From: Candidatus Harrisonbacteria bacterium
Lineage (GTDB): Bacteria > Patescibacteriota > Minisyncoccia > UBA6257 > UBA11618
Assembly (NCBI GenBank): GCA_023244865.1
Contig: JAHFLM010000016.1
Location: 1-14,793 of the forward strand
Reading direction: 5' to 3'
Length of the DNA: 14,793 bases
The notes below the pieces were generated by a model that was given only the letters and a program-made list of their open reading frames with translations, made no database searches and was not told where the DNA came from. The position numbers were made by a program, and so were the translations under genes. Of this stretch, positions 1 through 7,346 are shown one piece after another. How positions within the stretch are numbered: position 1 is the stretch's first letter; each line of letters opens with the position of its first letter.

Positions 1-109
1 CCACCGCCATTGCCGCAAGCGCCCCATAAGCCATATAAGAAAATAAGCGAACTACAAATCGCCCAAACATCCCCATCTCAATTTTCGGATCTTTAAACAA
101 AATTTGCAT
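1..109 (-). CDS. Truncated membrane protein, N-terminus only
   Basis: An open frame starts at the ATG at 109-107 and runs off the left edge of the window. The 36 visible residues begin MQILFKDPKIEMGMFGRF and continue into a hydrophobic stretch (YMAYGALAAMAV) that looks like the start of a membrane segment. The start overlaps the end of the preceding gene by 17 nt, as in a translationally coupled operon; a weak AGG lies just upstream. In-frame ATGs at 76 and 70 are alternative starts. No family can be assigned from so little sequence. Being last in a run with an O-antigen-ligase-like gene hints at an envelope role, but that is context only. Confidence 0.45.
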   Translation of the reverse strand, partial: MQILFKDPKIEMGMFGRFVVRLFSYMAYGALAAMAV

Positions 110-341
110 AGCCTGTAATTGCCTTAACTAATAAATAAACCGGCAAAATAGCCCAGGTCGCATAAGTGAGTAAGAGGGCCGTGCCAAAAACATAATAAGT
201 TACCTTCCCCCATTTTTTATAAACCCAAGACAAAAAACTCAACCCATAAATCCAAGTATTAAAATACCAATGTTTTACAAATAAATATAAACTCTCTAAA
301 GCACTTCTTATTAAATAATAAATCACTAAAGCAACATTCAT
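93..341 (-). CDS. Small hypothetical membrane protein (82 aa)
   Basis: This 82-residue protein has a hydrophobic N-terminus (ALVIYYLIRSALESLYLFV), a short aromatic and basic middle containing KHWYFNTWIYG and YKKWGK, and a second long hydrophobic segment (YYVFGTALLLTYATWAILPVYLLV is one continuous stretch, shown here only in part: WAILPVYLLV). Two to three membrane segments are likely. It starts 3 nt after the stop of the O-antigen-ligase-like gene and overlaps the next frame by 17 nt, so it belongs to the same transcript. I do not recognise the family. Tight packing and a membrane-like composition support a real gene. Confidence 0.55.
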   Translation of the reverse strand: MNVALVIYYLIRSALESLYLFVKHWYFNTWIYGLSFLSWVYKKWGKVTYYVFGTALLLTYATWAILPVYLLVKAITGYANFV

Positions 342-344
342 GGA

Positions 345-1391
345 TTAAATTAACAAGCCTAAACTTAAAAGGAGCATACCAACTCCCTGCCTAATTGTCC
401 ATAAATAATGATCAAAAAGACCAATTATCAATAAGCCCAAAAGCATGGCCAGGGGCACCAAAAGTCGCCAATCAGAAGATTTTAAGCTGCTTGTAGTGAG
501 CTTGTCGAATCTATCTCTAAATAAGGAGCAAACCAAGGCTAAAAACACCAATAATAAAACTAAGCCACCCTCCTTAAACATCATCAAATACAGACTATGA
601 AATAAAGGTTCCTGAATCTTTAAACTCAACCCCTCTCCAAAAAATCCGTAGTTATAAATATTAGATGTAAAAACCTCAAATCCACTCATCCGCTCCATCA
701 CTGTAAAATTATTTAAACTCAAAGTATTTATTCGAGGCACCAAAGCCCATCCAAAAAAAACTAAAATGAGAGTAATCGTTACTAAAAATGTTTTTTTAAA
801 ATATTTTTTCACCTCTCCCAACCCAAATCTCTCAAAGTTAAAATAAACAAACAAAATTCCCGCCACAGTCGCAAGCCAAGCGCTCCGACTAAAATTTAAA
901 ATCAAACTTGCCCATAAAATAAGCCAAGTCACCCATAAAAACCATCGCCCTCTGTCATTCCCGTGAAAACGTGAGTCTAATCTCCTTTTTATTAAAAAAT
1001 AAAGCATCGCCATAATTCCTAAAAATAATAACCCACCTAAAACATTCGGGTGTGGCGTTAGTCCATAAGCTCTCAAAATAAACGAATCATCTCCTAAATA
1101 AGCTAAAGCCACTTTTTTATCCGCAATTTCTAACCGAGACTCCCCTAAGAAATACAATCCTAAGTCATGTTGCAAAAAAACCTGCCCCACCCCCACCAAC
1201 CCATTCACTAAAGCCGCCGCCACCAAAAACCCCATCACGAACTCCCTACCAACTAAACCCACCGATAAACTAATTCCCAACCAAACTAAAATTTTAAAAA
1301 ATAAATAAAAATCCCGCGCCACTAAAGCTAAAATTAAAAGTAAACCAATAAAAACAAGAAACCAAAGCCAGTAATTTTTAAATATTCCCAT
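345..1391 (-). CDS. O-antigen ligase/polymerase-like integral membrane protein
   Basis: The 348-residue protein is almost entirely hydrophobic, with roughly ten predicted membrane segments. Motifs fit the Wzy_C/WaaL superfamily: RAYGLTPHPNVLGG (about residues 107-120), NFSRSAWLA (about 166-174), and a later periplasmic-type segment with NYGFFGEGL followed by PLFHSLYLMMFKEGG, which matches the usual H-N/S-LYL...EGG block. Such proteins polymerise or ligate surface glycans at the outer face of the membrane; the substrate cannot be told. Two stretches look repeat-derived: RLDSRFHGNDR (about 137-147) and RFDKLTTS near residue 298. Both sit in cytoplasmic-like, charged loops. No clear Shine-Dalgarno is seen. 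It lies 37 nt after the permease and 3 nt before the next gene. Confidence 0.72.
   Translation of the reverse strand: MGIFKNYWLWFLVFIGLLLILALVARDFYLFFKILVWLGISLSVGLVGREFVMGFLVAAALVNGLVGVGQVFLQHDLGLYFLGESRLEIADKKVALAYLGDDSFILRAYGLTPHPNVLGGLLFLGIMAMLYFLIKRRLDSRFHGNDRGRWFLWVTWLILWASLILNFSRSAWLATVAGILFVYFNFERFGLGEVKKYFKKTFLVTITLILVFFGWALVPRINTLSLNNFTVMERMSGFEVFTSNIYNYGFFGEGLSLKIQEPLFHSLYLMMFKEGGLVLLLVFLALVCSLFRDRFDKLTTSSLKSSDWRLLVPLAMLLGLLIIGLFDHYLWTIRQGVGMLLLSLGLLI
489..510. repeat. Dispersed repeat fragment inside a gene (TTCGACAAGCTCA family)
   Basis: On the minus strand this reads ATTCGACAAGCTCACTACAA, a form of the short repeat found scattered in many bacterial genomes. It encodes RFDKLTTS in the O-antigen-ligase-like protein without breaking its frame. 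A related copy lies in tsaE at 14383-14409. Confidence 0.5.
953..984. repeat. Half-palindrome repeat (TGTCATTCCCG family) inside a gene
   Basis: The plus strand begins TGTCATTCCCGTGAAAACG. The same opening is at 7755 (complete palindrome) and 6282. Here it lies in frame in the O-antigen-ligase-like gene and is translated as DSRFHGNDR. Only one arm is well preserved, and the second half of the usual palindrome has decayed or is absent. Confidence 0.6.
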
Positions 1392-1403
1392 GCTCTAATT
1401 TCT

Positions 1404-1426
1404 AATTCTTAACTCTTAATTTCTAT
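1404..1426. repeat. AT-rich 23-nt repeat, copy 1
   Basis: This 23-nt AT-rich stretch between the permease and the O-antigen-ligase-like gene matches 14023-14045 at 22 of 23 positions. On the minus strand it consists of TTAAGA/TTAGAA-like units. It may be a short dispersed element or low-complexity filler. Confidence 0.4.
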
Positions 1427-1428
1427 TT

Positions 1429-2562
1429 TTACAAATACTTCGCAAGCTCAGCTAACAAAACTATAACAAACACCCCACCCACCAAACTCATCAATCCCAC
1501 CGGCCTAGTTTTAAAAATAAAGCTCTTTTTATTCATCTTAAATACCGCTCGCCACCACATTTTAATAATTAAAAACGCCTCAACTCCTAAAAAAATTCCT
1601 CCAATAAAAGACACTAAAGCCGTTAAATCAGAAAATCCTAGAAAATATAAAAATAGAGGTAAAAATATCACCAATAAAACTCTGAGGCTCCCATGCATTT
1701 TTAAATCAAACCGCATCACATCCTCCATATCGTAGCCCATGATTACATACGAGCTCCAAATGCACAGCAACCCCAAAATCCCTATCCCAAACAAGAAAAA
1801 ATTAGGTAGAGCTCCTAGTAGGCCGGTAATTCCATCCGGAGTCACCTGAGTCGACAAATTAAAGGCCGCCACTATAAAAAGTAGGTAAATGATCGCCGGA
1901 ATTATTGTCCCCGCTAAAATCACCCCTCGCACATCCCGCCTCTTAGTCACTCGAATCGTTTCCACAATCCCCACTCGCCCATTCAAGCTAAAAATAATTG
2001 GTGCAAGTGGTAAAAGCCAATAAATACTTTCGCCTAAAGACTTTAATTCAAATTTTAAATTATTAATATTCGGCAAACTCCAACTAAAAAGCAAAAAAAT
2101 GATCACGATCACCGCCACCGTAATAAAAGTCTCCAAAAATTCTAATTTTTTTAAACTTAAAAAGATCGCCGCCGAAGCTGTTGCCCAAAAAATTAACATC
2201 ACCCCTAGTCCACTCGAAATCCCCATAATTTTCGCAAAGCTAAAAGTCAAAACCAAATAAACCAGCAATTCAAAAAACATTTGCACTAAGCTTGCCACGA
2301 GCGCAATCGCCGCATAAAAATTCCCCGAATAGATCTTATTTAACCCCACAAAATTATGCTTTCCTGAAGTCATCAACACCAAATCAGCATAGAATAAGTG
2401 GATCAGAGTCACCACCACTGTCCCCAATAAAAGCCAAAAGGCACCCAACACCCATCCTGATTTCACAATCACATAAGGCAAAGAAAAAACTCCCGCCCCA
2501 ATAACCGCCCCCATCATGAGTGAGGTTGGTAAAAAATACCGCCTAATAAGAGCTAGGTTCAT
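1429..2562 (-). CDS. Amino-acid permease of the APC/LeuT superfamily (HAAAP-like)
   Basis: The 377-residue protein has about eleven hydrophobic segments. The first carries MMGAVIGAGVFSLPY (about residues 16-30), the unwound-helix G-x-G-x-G motif of LeuT-fold amino-acid/proton or sodium symporters; the spacing and the following SGW resemble the aromatic amino-acid permease family (Trp_Tyr_perm). It probably imports amino acids, which would suit an organism with little biosynthesis, but the substrate is not visible. The start at 2562 overlaps the end of the MgtC-like gene by 20 nt, with GAAG immediately before the ATG, so coupled translation is likely. The length is near the usual 380-410 for the family. 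I saw no internal disruption. Confidence 0.8.
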   Translation of the reverse strand: MNLALIRRYFLPTSLMMGAVIGAGVFSLPYVIVKSGWVLGAFWLLLGTVVVTLIHLFYADLVLMTSGKHNFVGLNKIYSGNFYAAIALVASLVQMFFELLVYLVLTFSFAKIMGISSGLGVMLIFWATASAAIFLSLKKLEFLETFITVAVIVIIFLLFSWSLPNINNLKFELKSLGESIYWLLPLAPIIFSLNGRVGIVETIRVTKRRDVRGVILAGTIIPAIIYLLFIVAAFNLSTQVTPDGITGLLGALPNFFLFGIGILGLLCIWSSYVIMGYDMEDVMRFDLKMHGSLRVLLVIFLPLFLYFLGFSDLTALVSFIGGIFLGVEAFLIIKMWWRAVFKMNKKSFIFKTRPVGLMSLVGGVFVIVLLAELAKYL

Positions 2563-2998
2563 CTTCGTTTTTTGTAAGATTCTTTATTATTTTCTTTTCC
2601 AAGAACCAAAAAAATACAAAGACTACTAAGGTTAATGCTGTCCCAAAAATCGCAATATCATAAAGCCGATAAGCCACCGCCATTCCCACCGCCGCCGACA
2701 CCCAAAGCCCAGCCGCTGTCGTCAAACCTCTAATTTTTTCCTTACTCACAAAAATTACTCCTGCTCCAATAAAACCCACACCCACCACAATCTGCGACGC
2801 AATTCTCGAGGGATCAAAACTACTACTCCCCACTAAAGTTGAAAAAGCGTTCGAAGAAATTAAAGAAAACAAACACGCTCCCAAAGATACTAAAGCATAA
2901 GTCCGCAAACCCGCCGTTTTACCAGCCATCTCTCGCTCCAAACCCAACACTCCTCCAAGTAACACCGCAAGAACCATTTGTAAATAAATTTGACCCAT
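2543..2998 (-). CDS. MgtC/SapB family inner-membrane protein
   Basis: The family signatures are plain in these 151 residues: GGVLGLEREMAGKTAGLRTY near residues 15-34, DPSRIASQIVVGVGFIGAG in the middle (about 62-80), and GLTTAAGLWVSAAVGMA (about 90-106). Four hydrophobic segments are followed by a charged, 17-residue cytoplasmic-type tail. It lacks the C-terminal ACT-like domain of Salmonella MgtC, as do many short homologues. MgtC proteins affect growth under low magnesium and modulate membrane ATPase activity in pathogens; in this organism the role is unknown. It starts one nucleotide after the stop of the SLOG-like gene, and its own TAG stop shows that TAG is a normal terminator here. Confidence 0.88.
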   Translation of the reverse strand: MGQIYLQMVLAVLLGGVLGLEREMAGKTAGLRTYALVSLGACLFSLISSNAFSTLVGSSSFDPSRIASQIVVGVGFIGAGVIFVSKEKIRGLTTAAGLWVSAAVGMAVAYRLYDIAIFGTALTLVVFVFFWFLEKKIIKNLTKNEDEPSSY

Positions 2999-2999
2999 T

Positions 3000-3599
3000 T
3001 TACTTATTATTTAAATGAAACTTTTTCATTTCGTTTTTCTTTTCCTCCTCAATCATCTCGATCACCATCTTCACTAATTTTTTAGGATCGCTTGAATAAA
3101 CCACCTTCCCCGGACCTCGATGAGATTTTTGAACTAATTCCCTAATATCATCCGCTAATCCACCACTCCCTTCAAGAATCCCAATAATTTTTTTATCCTC
3201 AAACGCAATCGTAAATTCATTTAAAGTTCCAATTCTCCCACAAATCGTAATCACCGCATCCGAGCATCTAATCAAAAGTAAGTTCCTCCCAGAATATTCA
3301 AACCCCGAATACATAATAATATCGTGATAATCTAAGGGTAAGTGATATGTCTTTACATGTGCCGCTTCCGAAGATGCTGGTGACACACCAAATACAAACC
3401 CACCAGCCTCCTTAGCTCCCTTAGCCGCCCAATATGGAATACCTACCGTCGCTCCAGTCGCCAAAATCCCCCCCGCTTTTGCCACCTCTCGCCCTACCAA
3501 CTCAGCATTTTTAATCGCATCAGAAGAACAGGGTCCGGTTTCCGCAGCCCCAGAAATACAAATCTTCGGTTTAATTTTTGAAATCTTATTTAACGGCAC
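3000..3599 (-). CDS. SLOG/LOG-like Rossmann-fold nucleotide-binding protein
   Basis: The 199-residue protein starts at GTG 3599. It has an N-terminal beta strand with ISGAAETGPC (about 15-24), a glycine-rich ATGATVGIPYWAAKGA segment (about 47-62), and GRIGTLNEF (about 121-129), the counterpart of the G-G-x-G-T-x-x-E motif of the LOG/SLOG superfamily. It looks closer to the TIGR00725-like branch, often annotated as 'possible lysine decarboxylase' without evidence, than to cytokinin-activating LOG enzymes. It probably binds a nucleotide-derived ligand; the reaction is unknown. The C-terminus is a lysine/glutamate-rich helix. A TATAAT box 7 nt before the GTG, in an extended TGnTATAAT context, suggests it is first in a new transcript with the MgtC and permease genes. 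Confidence 0.75.
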   Translation of the reverse strand: MPLNKISKIKPKICISGAAETGPCSSDAIKNAELVGREVAKAGGILATGATVGIPYWAAKGAKEAGGFVFGVSPASSEAAHVKTYHLPLDYHDIIMYSGFEYSGRNLLLIRCSDAVITICGRIGTLNEFTIAFEDKKIIGILEGSGGLADDIRELVQKSHRGPGKVVYSSDPKKLVKMVIEMIEEEKKNEMKKFHLNNK

Positions 3600-3606
3600 T
3601 AAGCTA

Positions 3607-3612
3607 ATTATA
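3607..3612 (-). promoter_or_regulatory. Extended -10 box for the SLOG-MgtC-permease operon
   Basis: Minus-strand TGCTATAAT gives a perfect -10 hexamer with an extended TG. Only 7 nt separate it from the GTG start, so the transcript would begin at or next to the initiation codon. No good -35 box is seen. Confidence 0.55.
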
Positions 3613-3618
3613 GCACTT

Positions 3619-4965
3619 CTAAATTAAGTCGTATTCCTCATTCGTCTCCGGCACCACCGCCTCCAAACCTAATTCCTCCTCAATTTTCTGACGTAAAACG
3701 GGCGCCCCCTCCTCTCCCTGCACCACAAATACCTTTCGAATTTTTTTACTATTAGGACTCATCCACTCAAGTAACTGCCGCTGATCAGCATGAGCTGAAT
3801 ATCCACCAATTGCCTTCACATGACACCTCACCGGAATCCGCTCATTCATAATCGTCACCTCCCTCTCCCCATCTAAAATTGCCCGCCCTAAAGAACCTTC
3901 GGTTTGATAACCAACTATTAAAAGCGTTGACCTCGGATCAGGTAAGTAACGTAATTCGTGATGCAAAATTCTCCCCGCATGACTCATTCCAGCACCCGCA
4001 ATCACAATCTTCGGTGCCGATACACTATTTATTTCTTTTGACTCTGTTGTCGTTAGGGTTTTTTTCAAAGACTCAAAATCAAATAGTTTTATTCCCTTCT
4101 GAATCATCTGCTGACTTCCTTTATCAAAATAATTAGAATATCTCTCATACACCGTTGTCACCTTAATCGCGAGCGGACTGTCTAAAAACACCGGCACCCG
4201 AGGAATCTCGTGATTATTAATTAATTCTTGTAACTCAAATAATAAATGCTGCGTTCGTTCCATCGCAAAAGCCGGAATCATCAAAACCCCATGCCCATGA
4301 ACAGTCTCCAAAATCATCTTCTTTAAAATCTCCTTCGTCTGCCCCTGCGGCTCATGGAATCTGTTACCATAAGTTGACTCTATTAAGGCATAGTGCGCCT
4401 CCGGCATCACCTCCTTCACTCCGATAATCGGCGCCGGACTATTTCCCAAATCCCCCGAAAACACCGTCTTCACTTTATTCGACTCCATTAAAATCGAACC
4501 TGAACCTAAAATGTGCCCAGCGTTATAATAAGTTGCCTTATATTTTCCAAATTCAATCGTCTGATGATACCCCCCGCCCTCCCATAAGGTCATCACACCC
4601 TCAATATCTTTTTCATCATAAAGCAGCGGTCGCTTAAATTTAATCGCATCCTCGTGCAAAATATGCTGCGAATCTTTTAATAATAATTCCGAAAAATCTT
4701 TCGTAGGCGCTGTCGAAAAAATCTTCCCTCGAAATCCATCCCTAAATAATTTAGGTAGTAAGCCTATATGATCCAAATGAGAGTGTGTAATAAACACCGC
4801 CTTAATCTCGGCTGGATTATAAAAGAAAGGCTTCCAATTCTCCTTCTCAAACACCGCCTCCCCTTGTTTCAAACCACAATCCACAAGAATCTTATCTCGA
4901 CCATCATCCAAAAGATAATTCGCCCCCGTCACCGCCCCCGCCCCCCCACAAAAAGTGATCTTCAT
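3619..4965 (-). CDS. Beta-CASP metallo-beta-lactamase-fold nuclease (CPSF/YSH1-like)
   Basis: The 448 residues carry the complete metal site of a metallo-beta-lactamase nuclease: HSHLDH (61-66), AGHILGSGS with His151, SGDLGN with Asp172, and SAHAD with His392. The beta-CASP insert is recognisable from ESTYGNR (196-202), GMSHAGR with His329 and VGYQTEGSLGR (about 351-361). The opening GGAGAVTGANYLL is typical of the archaeal/bacterial CPSF73-like group, which cuts or trims RNA in the cytoplasm. It is not RNase J, whose length and motifs differ. A TATAAT box lies 8 nt before the ATG, so it seems to be transcribed from its own promoter just downstream of the large hairpin element at 5017-5109. 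Confidence 0.88.
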   Translation of the reverse strand: MKITFCGGAGAVTGANYLLDDGRDKILVDCGLKQGEAVFEKENWKPFFYNPAEIKAVFITHSHLDHIGLLPKLFRDGFRGKIFSTAPTKDFSELLLKDSQHILHEDAIKFKRPLLYDEKDIEGVMTLWEGGGYHQTIEFGKYKATYYNAGHILGSGSILMESNKVKTVFSGDLGNSPAPIIGVKEVMPEAHYALIESTYGNRFHEPQGQTKEILKKMILETVHGHGVLMIPAFAMERTQHLLFELQELINNHEIPRVPVFLDSPLAIKVTTVYERYSNYFDKGSQQMIQKGIKLFDFESLKKTLTTTESKEINSVSAPKIVIAGAGMSHAGRILHHELRYLPDPRSTLLIVGYQTEGSLGRAILDGEREVTIMNERIPVRCHVKAIGGYSAHADQRQLLEWMSPNSKKIRKVFVVQGEEGAPVLRQKIEEELGLEAVVPETNEEYDLI

Positions 4966-4973
4966 CTCTTTCT

Positions 4974-4979
4974 ATTATA
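4974..4979 (-). promoter_or_regulatory. -10 box for the beta-CASP nuclease gene
   Basis: A perfect TATAAT on the minus strand lies 8 nt before the ATG at 4965. The -35 region is poor. The spacing predicts a leaderless or almost leaderless mRNA. Confidence 0.55.
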
Positions 4980-5016
4980 CACTCACCCTCTAAAGTTAGA
5001 AAAATTATTAACTCTT

Positions 5017-5109
5017 AAAATAATCCAAAGGAGCCTTTTCTTTGGAGCGTAAGACCGGGCTAGCGCCCTCGGAGCGCGCTTCAAAGAAAAGGCTCCTTTG
5101 GATTATTTT
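5017..5109. repeat. Large hairpin element, copy A (conserved core, private arms)
   Basis: Perfect 28-nt inverted arms (5017-5044 and 5082-5109) enclose a 37-nt centre containing GGAGCGTAAGAC, GGGCTAGCGCCC and CGGAGCGCGCT. The stem continues into the centre through AGCG/CGCT, and GGGC-TAGC-GCCC can form a small inner hairpin. The centre is almost identical to that of copy B at 10549-10645, whereas the arms are unrelated. The right arm includes the last bases of the MurE-like gene and its TAA stop. An A-rich outer 5' arm and U-rich outer 3' arm would let the RNA act as a terminator or 3'-end protector. There are no protein-coding features inside. Confidence 0.85.
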
Positions 5110-6329
5110 TCCCCTAAAATTTCTCTTACCACCCCCACATCACTCCAAGCCTCCTTACTTCCCTTCGACCCCCTAATGAATTTCTCCGACCCCTTCCCTG
5201 TGATAATCACCAAATCCCCTTTATGAGCCTTTTTTATCGCGGCCGCAATCGCCTCCTTTCGATCTAAAATCTTCTCCGCTTTTTCACATTTAACTCCAAT
5301 CTCATTCATAATCTTTTTCGGATCCTCATCAAACGGATCCTCGTTCGTCAAAATCACCTCATCGCACCACCTATCGGCCAAAGTCCCAAACTCCGCCCGC
5401 TTCCACTTATCTCTTCCACCCCCAGCCGCACCCAAAACACAAATCATTTTTTTTGCACCCGGCTTCAAAGTCTCGTAAGTAGCTGAAAGCGAATCTGGTG
5501 TATGAGCATAATCTACCACCACCGTAAAAGGCTCCTTCTGTACAAACTCCAATCTTCCCGGCGCCCCACTAAATTTTTCCAAAGCTCGATCAATTACCTC
5601 CTCGCTCACCCCCAAAAATTGCGCGACCGCACACGCCGCTCCAGCATTAAATTTATTAAACTCTCCAACCACTCCTAGCTTTCCTTTAAATTTATTAAAC
5701 ATTTCTACCTGCCCTCTCTCACCCTGAGAAGCAAAATAGGACTGCGACGGATCTTCCTCGTTCACAAAAAGTTTAGCTCCCCGTTGCGCCGCATACCTAA
5801 AAAAACTCATCTTTGCCGAGCGATACTTATCAAACGAGCCATGACTTTCAATATGCTCAGGCGCCAAATTTAAAAACACCGCCACTCCCCATTTAATAAA
5901 TCGATGCCTAAAAAACCTCGCCCCCTCAGAAGTTACTTCGATCAAAGCCACCCGGCAGCCATTCTTTTTTGCCTCCTTTAAAAACTTCTGAATCTGAAGT
6001 CTCCCAGGCATCGTATTGCCCGTTAAATTATCCTCCGACCTCTCGCTCGCCTTCACCCTAATAGACGACATTAAAGCAGTCTTCATCTTAGCCTCTTCTA
6101 AAATCGCATCGAGCATCTCAAGTGTCGTTGACTTCCCCTTCGTCCCAGTCACCCCCACTACTATCAAATCCTTCGAAGGATTTTGATAAATCAAAGCCCC
6201 TATTAAAGCTAGTCCAAAGTGATACACCTTCCTCCCAATAAATAAAATAAAGCTCCAAACTTTTTTCACTACCCCAACCACTGTCATTCCCGCGGAGGCG
6301 GGAATCTTCATGGCTTTTTTAAAAAACAT
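5103..6329 (-). CDS. MurE-like Mur ligase lacking the N-terminal domain
   Basis: Mur ligase ATPase motifs are clear: VVGVTGTKGKSTT (about residue 57 on), APEHIESHGSFDKY, NKFNAGAACA, PGRLEFV...DYAHTPDSL and GAAGGGRDKWKR, then a C-terminal domain with LTNEDPFDEDP and IITGKGSEKF. This is the MurE branch (UDP-MurNAc-peptide ligase, cytoplasmic). The protein has 408 residues against about 490 in MurE because the N-terminal UDP-binding domain is replaced by a short hydrophobic region. The MurE DNPR substrate motif is not conserved, so the added residue is uncertain. AGGG at 6338-6341 is 8 nt from this ATG but only 2 nt from the alternative at 6335, so I prefer 6329. The N-terminus includes KIPASAGMT, encoded by a palindromic repeat. 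The stop lies within hairpin element A. Confidence 0.8.
   Translation of the reverse strand: MFFKKAMKIPASAGMTVVGVVKKVWSFILFIGRKVYHFGLALIGALIYQNPSKDLIVVGVTGTKGKSTTLEMLDAILEEAKMKTALMSSIRVKASERSEDNLTGNTMPGRLQIQKFLKEAKKNGCRVALIEVTSEGARFFRHRFIKWGVAVFLNLAPEHIESHGSFDKYRSAKMSFFRYAAQRGAKLFVNEEDPSQSYFASQGERGQVEMFNKFKGKLGVVGEFNKFNAGAACAVAQFLGVSEEVIDRALEKFSGAPGRLEFVQKEPFTVVVDYAHTPDSLSATYETLKPGAKKMICVLGAAGGGRDKWKRAEFGTLADRWCDEVILTNEDPFDEDPKKIMNEIGVKCEKAEKILDRKEAIAAAIKKAHKGDLVIITGKGSEKFIRGSKGSKEAWSDVGVVREILGEK
6282..6312. repeat. Palindromic repeat (TGTCATTCCCG family) encoding the MurE-like N-terminus
   Basis: The plus strand reads TGTCATTCCCGCGGAGGCGG and continues with GAATCTTCATGG; CCCGC/GCGGG form a small hairpin. 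It is read through on the minus strand as KIPASAGMT, a peptide typical of such repeats when translated. It lies between the start codon and the conserved part of the Mur ligase. Confidence 0.75.
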
Positions 6330-6359
6330 TTTCATTTCCCTAATTTTTAATTTATTTTT

Positions 6360-6932
6360 TTACTTTCGTAAAAATTTCAGCGCTGCTTTCAGCCTCTCCT
6401 CTAATTTTACCATGTCTATCGGCACCCTCTTCAAAGCCTCCCGCACCTCTCCTTTTCCATAACCCAATCCCACTAACACTTCTTCTAGCTCTAGATCCCC
6501 TTCCATTTTTTTCACCGATGTCGAAGCGCCACCCACCACCTTGCCTCGAAGCTCTAAAACCACCCTCTCTGCCGTCTTCTTCCCAATCCCCGAAGCCTTA
6601 GTTAATAAATCCGGCCGGCCAGCGTTAATCGCCGTAATTAAATCGTCCACAGGCGCCACGCCTAAAACCGCTAAAGCCGTCTTCGGCCCCACTCCATTTA
6701 CCCCGATTAATTTTTGAAAAAAATAGAGCTCAACTTCAGTTAAAAAACCAAACAGCTCCAAAGCATCCTCCTTCACATTTAAATGCGTTAATAACTTTAT
6801 TTCATTACCCACCAACCCCACCTCTCTTTCGATAAATTTAGATACTCTCACTAAAAAACCCACTCCTCCAACCTCCACCATTAGCATCCCTTCATTTTTT
6901 GAAACTAAATTACCTTTTAAGCTACCAATCAT
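6360..6932 (-). CDS. ruvA: Holliday junction DNA helicase subunit RuvA
   Basis: RuvA tetramers bind four-way junctions and load RuvB for branch migration. The 190-residue protein shows the N-terminal OB-fold domain (MIGSLKGNL through LLTHLNVKEDALELFGF), two helix-hairpin-helix motifs (LIGVNGVGPKTALAVL and ASGIGKKTAERVVLEL) and a C-terminal domain with EEVLVGLGYGKGEVREAL that contacts RuvB. I start at ATG 6932 because RuvA proteins begin MIG and because a strong promoter (ATGACA, 17 nt, TAGAAT) ends 7 nt before it; the ATG at 6941 would overlap the -10 box. The next gene, MurE-like, follows after about 30 nt. ruvB and ruvC are not in the window. Confidence 0.95.
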   Translation of the reverse strand: MIGSLKGNLVSKNEGMLMVEVGGVGFLVRVSKFIEREVGLVGNEIKLLTHLNVKEDALELFGFLTEVELYFFQKLIGVNGVGPKTALAVLGVAPVDDLITAINAGRPDLLTKASGIGKKTAERVVLELRGKVVGGASTSVKKMEGDLELEEVLVGLGYGKGEVREALKRVPIDMVKLEERLKAALKFLRK

Positions 6933-6939
6933 CCCTCGC

Positions 6940-6968
6940 ATTCTAACTAAAAAAAACTAATTTGTCAT
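6940..6968 (-). promoter_or_regulatory. ruvA promoter
   Basis: Minus-strand ATGACA (6968-6963, 5 of 6 matches to the -35 consensus), a 17-nt spacer and TAGAAT (6945-6940, 5 of 6 matches) lie just past the terminator of the upstream RNA. Only 7 nt separate the -10 from the ATG at 6932, implying a leaderless mRNA. Confidence 0.6.
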
Positions 6969-6981
6969 ATAAAATAAAAAT

Positions 6982-7027
6982 AAAAAAAAGCTGGCGGCTA
7001 CACTCGATGATGTAACTTTCGCCAGCT
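6982..7027 (-). terminator. Intrinsic terminator of the large ncRNA
   Basis: On the minus strand AGCTGGCG (7027-7020) pairs with CGCCAGCT (6996-6989) around a 23-nt loop, and the stem is followed by a run of seven or more T. This is a strong rho-independent terminator for transcription running leftward from 7660. Confidence 0.8.
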
Positions 7028-7230
7028 AGGGTCTCGCCCCACTCATTGCTTTAACTCATTCTTGCAAGCCGCCTTCTAGTCACTATGTGACTGTTTGCCA
7101 TCTTGAAGAAGCTCTCATAGAAGCTTATCTTTGCCCCGGAGAGGAGTTGGACTTGTGGCGCCAACTCTTTGAGCCCTTTTGAGAAGAATCTAATCGTCCT
7201 CTCAACGATCGGGGGTCTCGCCCCCTTCGA

Positions 7231-7247
7231 AGCTACGGCCAGTGCAT
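7231..7247 (-). repeat. ncRNA 17-nt motif, copy 3
   Basis: RNA sense ATGCACTGGCCGTAGCT. It is identical to copy 2 at 7347-7363 and is followed by UUCGA and a G-C hairpin. Confidence 0.75.
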
Positions 7248-7346
7248 GTCCAGCGATCCTCCTGGGATCTACGCAGAAACATTTCATAAAGTGCCCTCAC
7301 GTTGGGCAACGGGGGTCTTAACAGAACCCCAACGGAACATTACCTA

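Noticed and set aside
2292..2504. Plus-strand frame opposite the permease gene
   Set aside because: Proline/serine/lysine-rich antisense shadow of a well-supported gene.
3879..5052. Plus-strand frames opposite the beta-CASP nuclease gene (3879-4136, 4768-5052)
   Set aside because: Antisense to a gene with a complete set of catalytic motifs; the second also runs into hairpin element A.
5702..5755. Possible further repeat insertion inside the MurE-like gene (around CTCACCCTGAGAAG)
   Set aside because: The resemblance to known dispersed repeats is weak and the region may be an ordinary variable loop.
7051..7287. Minus-strand open frame of 78 codons inside the ncRNA interval
   Set aside because: Composition is arginine-rich and unlike any family, the ncRNA hairpins and 17-nt motif run straight through it, and the start has no initiation signal.
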